Below are positions 45,547 through 55,273 of a DNA stretch of 64,000 nt, piece by piece; positions within the stretch are counted from its first letter, which is position 1, and each line of letters begins with the position of its first letter. The position numbers and the translations under genes are program-made. The notes beneath the pieces are model-generated. The model was not told the origin of the DNA. It was given only the letters and a program-made list of their open reading frames with translations, and searched no databases. The DNA is taken from the NCBI GenBank assembly GCA_001465935.1, contig LNKV01000007.1, positions 868,001 through 932,000 on the forward strand, written 5' to 3'. Origin of the DNA: Clarireedia homoeocarpa. Lineage: Eukaryota; Ascomycota; Leotiomycetes; Helotiales; Rutstroemiaceae.

Positions 45547-45915
45547 GGTACATTGCGTAGCATCATATACTAGTGAGATAGTTACTGTAGCCGCATACGG
45601 TCACAAGCTCTCGTAGACGCGGGAGAATTTCAGTCAATATAGCCTATCGAAAAGACTATAATCTGAATCATATATTAAAGAAATAAAACTTTTTCTTGGT
45701 TCATAGACTTTTTCTTTTCGTACATCAGTTGGATATGATACAACCTCCCCTTGCAAGACCGCAGGTGTAAGCAGCTCGACAAATCTTCTACGAAGGTAAA
45801 TTGTGCTCCACTCCAATCAGGCTACTGGAATAACACTCTCGACATCAGCCCAAAATGACCGCCGCACCAATACATTCCTCTACAGCCTCGGCGCATTCAT
45901 GCTCGTGAGGCAACT

Positions 45916-47778
45916 ATGTCTTCTTCTGATGATCCTGGCTTTATCTCCACTCCAGCGGGGTTCAATCTCGCGACAGACGGCAAACCTGCAGGGGAACATT
46001 CTAACGAGCTAGAATGGGTTGAATGGACTCCTGAACTAGAAAGGAAGAACAGCAAGGGCGGAGTATCTAAAAACTATCACAAGAAGGTCCGAACAGGTTG
46101 TTTGAGATGTAGAGCAAGAAGAGTAAAGGTATGCATGTATGCGTGCTCATTTCTATTCGGGTATACTCCTCAGGCAATGCCCAAGTTCTGGTGTCTGAGA
46201 GAAAGGTATACTTTAACAGTCGAATTCTATCACGTCGTTGCCTTTTCCCCAGCTTGCTAGTGCGGCTAGGTGGATGTATCTTGCATGTTCAATCTCAACA
46301 TGGCAAGAGAGAGGAAGCTTGACCAGTCTTTATATCATGGTAGCAATCAGCCATGGATAGTCAACTACATATCCAACTGTACTGGAAGTCTCAATGGGCG
46401 CGATGTCGATAACGTATAATACCGGACGCCATGGCAATGACCGTTCTACGTATTTTACCACACACTTGTTCCTCTACCATAGTGCGAGTCCCGGCAAATC
46501 ATAGGGTGAAGAAATATCTGACACCGAAGGCAGTGTGACGAAGGTCATCCTATATGTTCCAACTGCAAGCGCCATGATACACCATGCAAATATGATCCCT
46601 TTGTTAGCCGAAAAGCAGCAACACACAGCAAGCTCTCAGCATCTTCTTCTTCACAAGCCTCTGAAACTCCCGAAAGACGGCTTCAAGAACTCGCCCTTCT
46701 TCACCACTTCACCACCAGAACAAGCCTCACCCTCTCCCTACAAACCCCCACCCATCCCGATCCATCTGGATATGAAATCTTCCGCCAAACCATCCCCTCC
46801 CTCGCACTGACAAACGAAGCACTCCTCTACTCCATCTACTGCCTATCCTCCATCCATATCTCCTTCCCATCCCAATCCTCCTCATCCCCATCCCCATCCT
46901 CATCGTCATCCCAATCCACTCCCCTACCCCTCTCCTCCTCCTCCCCTTTCGACCTCTCAGCCCACCACTACCTATCCCGAACAATCCACCACCACCTCAT
47001 CGACGCCTCCCACCTCACCCCCGAAAACGCTGACGCCATCTCTCTCACCTCCAGCCACATCCGCATTGCCGCATTCGCCCTCCTGCAATCACGTTCACTT
47101 ACCCCTTACATCTTTCCCCACGACTGGCTGCGCATCACACGTGGGGCCTCGCAGGCCTTTAGCGCGGCGTGCCGCTGCATCTCTAACACTGCTACTACAA
47201 ATGATGATGATGATGATGCAAATGTTGATGCAAGTGCCAATACGAACACCAACACCACCACCAACTCCCACATCAACATCAGCACCAGCACCGCCTGGAA
47301 ATTCATCCACCGCACACCCATCCTGGCCTCGCCCTGCACCATCTTCCACGACCCGCTCAACAGCGTGCGCTTCGCGCATTTCCTCCGACGAAGGCCCCAC
47401 GACATGTCCAACGAGCCATGGGACGCCACCACGCAAGAAGCGTACCGCTGCACGGTGTGTTTGCTGGGCTACATCAATCGACAGATACAAGACGCCGCTG
47501 CGCCGCCGACGGTATGCCGGCTGCTCATTGGGTTTCCGTATTTTATCACACAAGGGTATTTAGAATTGGTGGACGAACAACGACCGCGGGCGATGGTGTT
47601 GGCGGGGGTTTTCTTTGCGATGCTGGTGAGATTTAGGAGGATCTGGTGGATTGGGGAGAGTGGAGAGAGGGAGGTGCGGGGGATTTTGGGAGGGTTAGGG
47701 ACGGAGTGGGATGATTTGAAGGGCGAGGTGAGGGAGATAATGCATGCTAGTTTGGAGGGCGTGTATGATTTTATGTAG
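45916..47778 (+). CDS. Zn2Cys6 transcription factor
   Basis: 485 residues in two exons, 45916-46128 and 46534-47778. The zinc cluster spans the splice site: Cys62, Cys65, Cys72, Cys79, Cys82 and Cys89 fit C-x2-C-x6-C-x6-C-x2-C-x6-C exactly, with exon 1 ending at Lys71 (RRVK) and exon 2 opening with Cys72. The 405-nt intron (GTATGC to GGCAG) is long for this window. The rest has the fungal Upc2-like style (LHHFTTRTSLTLS, DWLRITRGASQAFS), with Ser- and Asn/Thr-rich inserts encoded by simple repeats. It should bind CGG-type sites in the nucleus. Targets are unknown. It is convergent with the alpha/beta hydrolase, 65 bases away. Intron retention would stop within 45 codons. Confidence 0.88.
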
Positions 47779-47843
47779 GAGCTAGCAATGCTGCACCAGC
47801 CTGCAGATGGCGATGGAATGTATGCAGGAACCAGTACTGCCAA

Positions 47844-49353
47844 TTAACTATCTAACCCTACCACAAATCCCCCAATCTCCTCTCTCAAAATCTTCGCAGC
47901 AGCCGGGTCCCTCCAAAAGTGTTCTCCGTTCTCAATCTCCCTATACCTGAAAGTCGAGCCTGCACCTCCCATACAACCTCTACTTTCGCACAAACCCGAC
48001 AGCTTCTCTGCCCATCCTAGACAAACAGTCAATAGTCATCCATCGCCAACGATCGTGATAAGTAGATGCAAACTCACGTCTAAAAGTCTTCACATGCACA
48101 AACGGATCTCCCGTCCCATGAACCACCAACGTACGATCCACTGTAAATTTGACATCATTCTCTGCATCCGCCCTCTGTCTCCCTACCAGAAAACTGGGTC
48201 TCAAACTCCCAATCGTCGCCAGACTATTAATCATGCCACCCGGCGGTAACGGTGAGATCAACAAATATGCAAGCTGTATATCGTCTCCAATTATATTTTC
48301 TGACTGCGCCCGCACCTCCCCGTCTCCTGCATCAGATCTTCGATTCCGCACACCGCTAGTACTACTCGGAAACTTTTGACCGCGACTTGGCGATCGCACC
48401 AGCGATCGAATCTTATCCACACTCCTCCTCACTCTCTCCAGGCCATCAACCGAGGTGGACCGATGTGCATGCATATCACGACTCGCTCTGCGGATATCTT
48501 CATCACCGCCCATCCGCACGCCCTGACTTAATGGGTGGGATTCCTGATATGAGATTCCGTCACTGACCTGTAGACTACGTCCTCGTCTATGCTTTCCGGT
48601 TCTGGGAAGGGAGAGGGCGGTTTGCATCGCTTCGTTCTGTTGTTGTGCTAGGAAGCGCGCTCGGGATGTTATGTCTAAGTGAGGGGTACCAGAGGTGGGA
48701 CGTTGGAAGGGCACGAGAATGCTAAGGAGGCTCGGCGGCAGACATGTTGTTATCAAGGACCCGTATGAGTATCCCGCGAGTAGTAGAAGCGGCCTAGTAT
48801 CAATTTGCCCATTGGATTTCACCTCATCAAAACGAGACGCTGCAGTCGGCTGCGAAAGACTCTGTGAAGGAACCGGACTCAGATCTCCAAAGCCAGGCTC
48901 GCCCAACGGTTGTCCGGTAGCAGGAGAGTACGGCGATGTAAGATAATGCATGTAGTGAACCATGAACCCAATGAATGACATGTAATCCTTTTGTTCCGGC
49001 TGCGACGACCAGGAAGTATGACCCTTTGACGACCCTGCACCACTTTACAATGATCAGCTAAAGTCCCACAGGCATGCATCGGAGATTTTGTTTCTAGCAT
49101 ACCGAAAATTAAAAGTCCCAACAACGAAATCCTGCTTCAAGATCACTGAAGCCGCCATATCAACAACAGCATCATCGTAGCTTCCACCCAATGGCGCATA
49201 AGGATGTGCCACAATAGCCGCTCTCTTCCGCCATGAAGTGACTTGTGGGAGTGAGGTCGGTGTTAGGCAAGCCGGATGGTAGATCCTGCATTCTAGAACT
49301 GTGCTGTCGTGGATGGAAGGGATGGTGAAGGTTAAAGTGGGAGGTGGTAGCAT
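47844..49353 (-). CDS. Alpha/beta hydrolase
   Basis: 462 residues in three exons: 49353-49103, 49042-48078 and 48016-47844. Introns are 60 and 61 nt, GT-AG. The start is the first ATG (MLPPPTLTFTIPS); upstream codons lack ATG. Fold landmarks are AIVAHPYAPLGGSYDD, NFRGAGSSKGHTSW, the nucleophile elbow GYSYGS (Ser176), the acid segment VHGTGDPFV and the His of ENGEHFWRD in the last exon. A Ser/Arg-rich insert of about 120 residues (for example RTGKHRRGRSLQVSDG, RSLVRSPSRGQKFPS) splits the cap region and is probably disordered and phosphorylated. It resembles the fungal and bacterial CocE/DUF-type hydrolases of unknown substrate. Cytosolic, as no signal peptide or anchor is evident. Confidence 0.87.
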
Positions 49354-50169
49354 GGTAGGTGGAGAAAGCAAGGGTCGCAAAACTGGGAGCTTTCATCCGA
49401 TGGGTAAAGAGCGGTCATCTGTAGCTAGCATCATGAAAGGAAGTTGTCTGTCGAGCTATTCCGTATGCACATGAGCTTTCATTTCGATGACAAGTGTGGT
49501 AGCTTGGAAATTCAATGCACGAAAATAGCGAGTTGTGGTGACACAATACCGAGGCTTTGTTAGGCTCGGCGGGGGTTTTAGGGTCCTTTCGAAGGTCAAG
49601 GAAGCCCTGTAGATCTTCCGAGGGGCCCAACTCTCAGCATGCAATTCTCAAATGCAGCATCCAATTTTGAGGAACCACTTTGATATTCAGCCAAAATATA
49701 CGCTTTTGAGATCTCTATTCCAGCAGATATATATATTGCTTCTTAACATCCAAATATAACTTGAACAATCAGATGTATGAGCACTCAATGTCCTAATTTC
49801 ACTTAGACAATCAGAAATCCGAAGATGGTCGGATAGTTAGAACACCCACTGGCGAACCTCAAGGTTTACATTTCACAAGCGACTAAGCAGATTTGTCGCA
49901 ATCACTCAACCCCATATTCACATAACACAACTTGGTATTGTCTATAAACATGTAGTGCATTCTGTACAATTTCACCCTCATCCGTGCCTCCTTCATTTAG
50001 ATTTTTCATTATAATCCGAAAGCGTCATGACATCAAGGAAGTCCCGAAGTTAACGGACTATGTGGTGGCGCCTGAAGCGTGGTCTCTGTGTAACATTCGG
50101 CGGACAGGTCTGAAGGGCGTACTGAGCTTCATGACGGATTTGTATTTTCATCGTTCGAAGTTCGCTCGC
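49354..50169. other. Intergenic with dispersed repeat
   Basis: About 800 bases between the hydrolase promoter and the pyruvate kinase 3' end. It contains the second copy of the structured dispersed repeat. No gene is supported. Confidence 0.65.
49787..49855. repeat. Dispersed structured repeat, copy 2
   Basis: Pairs with 22277-22345. The hairpin is ATCCGA, six bases, TCGGAT. A partial third copy of its first 35 bases lies immediately upstream at about 49744-49773 (AACATCCAAATATAACTTGA; both share ACTT.GA.CAATCAGA-like sequence). Confidence 0.7.
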
Positions 50170-51867
50170 TTATTGTTCCAAACCAAGGTTTTCTGGCTCA
50201 GCCTTGATGACACGGAGGCTGCAGACATGTTAGCAAGATGAATAGATACCGCAGATAGATTAAGACTTACGTATTGGTGTTACCCATACCGCCCTTCCAT
50301 CCTTGAACGACAACGACGGTCTCGCCTTGAGCCAAAACCTTGAGCTTGATGGCCTCAGCGATACCCCACTTGATTCTTCTGTCAACATCCTCTTGCCAGT
50401 TAACCTTGGAGAAATCTGGCTTGGCTTCGGCGAAGTGGAATGGATAGACACCACGATACAAGTGGCCAAATCGGGATGCGCTGGCGCTTCGGGTGACCAT
50501 GAAAATAGGGCAGACAGGTCTGTATTTGGAAAGGAGGCGTGCACTGTCTCCGCTAGTGGAGAGGACAATGATCGCACCGGCGTTAATGTCCAAAGATGCG
50601 CGAACTGCGGCCATAGCGCAAGATTCGGGAACGCTGACTGGTCGCTCAACAAGGTTGCAAAGTTCCTCGAAGTGGGAAACATATGCGATGGAGTTCTCGG
50701 CCTTCAGGCAAGTCTCGTGCATCTCCTTCACAGCTTCGTTGGGGTAGTTTCCCTTAGCAGTCTCACCAGACAACATAACACAGTCGGCACCATCAGTGAC
50801 GGCATTACCAACATCACTGATCTCAGCACGCGTTGGTCGAGGGTTGTAGATCATAGACTCAAGCATTTGAGTTGCGCAAATGACGGGCTTTCCGGCCATG
50901 TTGCACATAGCAATCATCTTCTTTTGGGCAGCGAAAACCTCAGCAGCTGGGATTTCAATACCCAAGTCACCACGAGCAACCATAACACCGTCAGTCTCCT
51001 TCAAGATCTCGGCGAAGTTGTTGAGACCTTGTCTGTTCTCAATCTTGGCAATAATTTGAATGTGCTTTCCGTCCTCACCAAGAACCTTGCGAATGGCCTT
51101 GATATCCTCACCACGGCGGATGAATGAAGCAAATACCATGTCAACGTTGTTCTTGACACCAAATCTCAGATCGGCTTGATCCTTCTCAGACAAAGCTGGG
51201 AGATCGACATCAGTGTTGGGAAGGTTGACACCCTTCTTGGAAGAAATCTTTCCGTTGTTTCTTGCGCGGGCACGAATAGTCTTTTCGTCAACAATCTCCA
51301 AGACATCGAAAGCGAGGACACCATCGTCAACGTAAATGATACGTCCGGGCTCGATCACCTTGGTGATGTTCTTGTAGTCGACGTACCTAAGCGGTAATGT
51401 GTTAGCTTCCGAGAGTCTAGCATCGTTTCATATGTTTAGGTGTGTACTTACATATTCTTGTCATCACAAGCCGTGGCATACTTCTCATCGGTAGTGATGT
51501 TGATCTCTGATCCAGCAGAGATGGGAATATCCTCATCACCAGCTGTGTTGCCGGTTCTGATTTCTGGGCCCTTTGTGTCTAAAGCAATGGCAAGTTGACG
51601 ACCAGCTTGAACCTTCTCAGCTTCACGGGAATTGTCGATGACGGATTGATGGTATTCGTATGAACCGTGGGAGAAGTTCATGCGAACGACATTGAGCCCA
51701 GCTACACGGAGCTTATTGATAGCCTCAACAGAATTGGTTTTAGGACCGATTGTGCAAATGATTGAAGTGCGACGATAATTCTTGGTTGGCTTGAATTCCG
51801 TGTTGAGGTTGGCCAACCAGGCCACCTTGGAAGTACCGGTAAGTAAATGATCCATTGCGGTCGCCAT
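50170..51867 (-). CDS. pyk: Pyruvate kinase
   Basis: 526 residues, the usual fungal length, in three exons: 51867-51452, 51386-50271 and 50218-50170. Introns are 65 and 52 nt, GT-AG. The last exon encodes only LRVIKAEPENLGLEQ, and without it the protein would stop after GNTNT. Conserved blocks are RRTSIICTIGPKTNSVE, VVRMNFSHGSYEYH, ALDTKGPEIRTG, KIENRQGLNNF, the signature DGVMVARGDLGIEIP, the Mg/PEP loop and MLSGETAKGNYP. The enzyme makes pyruvate and ATP from phosphoenolpyruvate in the cytosol and is a major control point of glycolysis, activated by fructose-1,6-bisphosphate in fungi. A probable leader intron lies upstream (51954-52387). Confidence 0.97.
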
Positions 51868-51953
51868 TCTTCGAGTTTATGGGTCGAGGGGAGAGCCGTA
51901 GCTTTTGTAGAAGGAAGAGGAAGTAGGATTGTGGTGGGGTTGTGTAACAGTAA

Positions 51954-52387
51954 CTGTAATGAGCCTTCCCAACCGTCAGCTGAATGCTACCAAAACGTAC
52001 TTAAGATGTAAAAGTGTGGCAGAGCAAGAGCAATGAAAAGGACCAACAAGAAGAAGATCTGCGGAACTTTGGGGGGAGGGGGAGGGCGTTAATGTTGAGT
52101 CTTGCTCAAGTACTGTTATCTTTTTCTTGGTGGTGGGGTTCTCTCTTTTGCTGTGCTGTGCTTGGCTTTGCTTTGCTTTGCTTGGGAGACGAGGGATCAA
52201 AACATTGACAAAACGAAGCCAATAGCTATGACCCAAACGCCAATGCCAATGCCAATCTTTTTGAAATTGTTGAGTAGGATTTTCGACTTGGGACACGGAG
52301 CACACGCAGTAAAGGGTACACGGCGCTTGGAGGGGTAAAACGAGGAGACGAACAGGAAGGGAAAGGCAGACGGGATGGCAAACTTAC
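51954..52387 (-). other. Probable 5' UTR intron of pyruvate kinase
   Basis: Minus strand: strong donor GTAAGT at 52387, and branch GCTGACGG followed by acceptor ATTACAG at 51954, 86 bases upstream of the ATG. Leader introns are frequent in fungal glycolytic genes. Inference only; other GTAAGT sites further upstream are possible donors. Confidence 0.4.
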
Positions 52388-53033
52388 CAAAGTGTTGCTT
52401 GTGGTTCTGAACGAGCGAACCGATCTTCTCTGATATGGCTCGTGGATGGGCGAAAGGAAGGATGAAGGAAGGATGGATGGAGGGAGGGGTGTAATATGAT
52501 GGGAGAGTACCTTTTTCGTAGAGAACTTTTTTCTCCCAGGCGAACGAAGCACGCAGGACTAGTAGAGTCGAGAAAAAAGCAAATGCTACCTAGTAATACA
52601 TCCCACTTCGAGAGATAGCTAGCTTGTCCGGAGTCTTTTGCGGGAGTCTAGTCAACGAGCTGCAATTTCACCCCACCTTGAGTGAAGGGAGCGGGTGAGT
52701 GGAAGGGAGTGGCCACAGCCTCAGCCAAACACGGGGCCAAGCTCGAGACGAGATAGGTTCTTACGGCTGTTGCAATAAAAGCTGTGTGTGGCCTGCTTCA
52801 GGATGTAGTGTGTATGGGATGTGCAGCCCATCCATCCGGACAGAGGAGTGAGAGGCAAGACGGACGGACATGCGAACAGAATACGCAGTAAGACTTACTA
52901 CCAGCATCGGAGGTAAGTTACAGATGGAAAAAGAAGACATAGATCAAAGGCTTCATCTAGCGGGAGACTTACATGTAGGACTAGGAGTGTATCTGTTGGC
53001 TGTATGTGTTGCCTCCTTAATACTCCAGACTGA

Positions 53034-53102
53034 TGTTGATATGTTGATATGTTGATACTGTGCTGTTGATATGTTGATATGTTGATACTCTGCTGTTGAT
53101 AC
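53034..53102. repeat. 30-bp tandem repeat
   Basis: Two units, 53034-53063 and 53064-53093, differ at one base; each is built from TGTTGATA sub-repeats. A partial third unit follows. Confidence 0.95.
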
Positions 53103-53764
53103 CCCTCCAACACAACAAGCCCCTCCCTCCCCCTCTCCGTTCATGAAATTCATAAATCCTTCTTACTGTACTGTCCTGCTCTCCCTCTCTCTCTCGCTCT
53201 CCACCACGGTGCATCGCTCTCCACCACTGCGCATCGCTTATCCGAGACCCCCGACCTCACAGCACTTGTACATATATCAATCAGTACATATATCATGCCA
53301 GCAGTACTTGTATAATGCCAGGACCAGGTGTCTTGCTGCTCACCTCGGCAGCTACGCGATCTAGCCGTGTCGGGAGTCGGCGTCTCGGTGGTTCGTCGGA
53401 ACTGGCTCCACCCTCACCAATACATGCACCCCCCGTGTACTCTCCTTGTGCTCTCCTGTATTCTTCTGCTCCATCGGCCCACACGCGCCAGTACTGCACT
53501 TCTGCATTTTCCCACCACCCGAGGCCCGTGCACAGTCGGTCGGTCGCGCGACAGATGGCTGGGCGTATCGACGGTGAGTGAAGCAAGCAACATCCACAAA
53601 GCACCAAAGCTCCAAAGCACCACCCGCACAAAATCCGCACAGCGACCCTTTTCATCGCTCGGAGTTCTTATAATTACCTCTCTTGTCCAACATACCCCGA
53701 CCTCCACGCCCTCGAAGAAGCCCTCTGTTCCTTTATCCCCTCCCCAAGCCTACTTACTGCAATC

Positions 53765-54387
53765 ATGGTGGTGGGTATCCCCCCTTCCATTTCCCAGCAT
53801 CCCCTCTATCTAATATTCGGTCTTTTATTTTTGCAAAGAACAAGCAAACCTAATCGGACGGCTCAGCTGCTCAACTTACTGACATTTGGCTTGTGGGGAA
53901 AGCTCGGAAGACTTACTCATTATGCATTTGATGCTGTTCTTCGTAAGATATTCTCTGCTCCTCTTCTTCCGCTTCCGCATCGCGGGATGGTGGGATGAAC
54001 ATTCGTGCTGACTTCTCTCCCCTTATAGTCTCCGCCTTCTTGGCAGGAATGAAACGGTCCACTGGTTTAACGTGTGTTTACCCATATTCCATATATCCCA
54101 TGTGACATTCCCATGTTGCGCATTCTATCTACAAAGTCGTGTGTGTGCAGCAAGCAGCGCATGCATCCAGCATCTAGCGGTGTGGGGCGAAAAACGACGA
54201 GCAAGACCACGAAGGCTGACAATTCCCAATCATTCGGGACTCTAGACCCAGTCTTAAGAAAGATTCCCTCACTGAGAACAAAGAAATCAACGCCTGGATC
54301 GAGAAATACCTTGGAGTAGGAGAATGGGTTATGGATCAATCGGTGGCCATCGCCGGCTCCAGCGGCTGGTTCGAGAGGAAGAGGTAG
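53765..54387 (+). CDS. DUF1748 family mitochondrial small protein
   Basis: 76 residues assembled from four exons: 53765-53770, 53903-53942, 54029-54071 and 54246-54387. Introns are 132, 86 and 174 nt. The first exon codes only Met-Val before donor GTGGGT. The spliced protein reads MVLGRLTHYAFDAVL, LSAFLAGMKRSTGLT, then KYLGVGEWVMDQSVAIAGSS and GWFERKR, matching DUF1748 along its whole length. One amphipathic/hydrophobic helix lies at about 8-26. The yeast members are small mitochondrial proteins, one of which (Mco10) associates with ATP synthase. The function here is inferred from the family. No single reading frame exceeds about 45 codons, so simple ORF searches miss it. The acceptor of intron 1 (GGAAAG, branch ACTGAC) was chosen because it alone gives the conserved N-terminus. 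Confidence 0.88.
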
Positions 54388-55273
54388 ACGTGCTGTGCAG
54401 AGAATATGCACAGCGAATCTAGTCCGATTCGGACGTAGACGTTGATGGTATATGAGAATCGGACCATGAAGATGAATCAGGGACAGAGACATCAAAGGCG
54501 TCTTTGGCGTTCACGAATGATGAAGATATATGTTTGGAATTCGCAGACCGGAAATGGATGGGTCGGTGGCATGGTCAATGATCATATGGATATGGATATA
54601 GTGGCCGGGTGGTTTTATTCTTCTCATTGCCCCTTGGGGTGCTATGTTTTCAATAAAAAGGAATAAAAAAATCGTCAATTCTACCGAATCTCTTATTGCG
54701 TCGACTTCACTCTCCTTCCTCCCCCCCCCCTTCATCGAGAATAGAAGCCCAATACACTCGACATCGGGTACTTAGTGTGACATACTTGAGATTCCAAGGC
54801 TCAGACGAGGGTTGATCCAGTCATGATGTAGAGAGTAACCTCTCCGGCGCTGAATGAACTAGGCTATAATCAAGTTCCACGCTTCACAATACAGTACTTA
54901 AGGTCCTCGAATTATCTTATCACATTTAGAAAATTAACTAAATAGCGTTCATTATCCTAAAAAGGCCAGTTCTCCTCCTTCGCCAGAGAGGTTGGTAGAA
55001 ACGATCTCACCAGACTGAATAGCACACTGTCGTCGTCGGGTAACTTCAACATACCAAACTTCAAGTCGAGTATAGACAACCTGATAAAACATCTCATGAT
55101 GAACCATAGTAGGACCAAAACTTCATTATTCATACCCCTGTGTTATTAATAATCATTCAGAATCAGAATCAGAATCAGAATCATAACGATGATCGTATCT
55201 CCTTTCATCGCGTCTCATCCCATCTCGTCTTGTCTCGCCTCGTCTCAACTCATATCGTGCCATATCTCCATCC
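54388..55273. other. Convergent spacer
   Basis: Nearly 900 bases between the 3' ends of the DUF1748 and coiled-coil genes. A run of ten C lies near 54721, and AGAATC is repeated near 55156-55183. No gene is supported. Confidence 0.6.

Larger units (their letters stand above)
44854..45915. other. Intergenic with possible orphan exon and poly-T run
   Basis: One kilobase. A short minus-strand frame at 45087-45341 is listed separately. A 29-T run lies at 45518-45546. Nothing else is supported. Confidence 0.5.
51868..53764. other. Divergent region between pyruvate kinase and DUF1748 genes
   Basis: 1.9 kb of non-coding sequence. It has pyrimidine-rich tracts typical of strongly expressed fungal glycolytic promoters, a probable leader intron, TTTGC repeats near 52149-52190 and a 30-base tandem repeat. 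Frames at 53293-53813 overlap on both strands and are not supported. Confidence 0.65.

Noticed and set aside
50303..51127. Open frame of 274 codons on the plus strand
   Set aside because: It is antisense to the conserved core of pyruvate kinase and reflects that gene's codon use; no start context or domain.
53293..53813. Overlapping frames on both strands of 90-160 codons
   Set aside because: High C+T content keeps several frames open at once; the real gene begins with ATG 53765 in a spliced frame.
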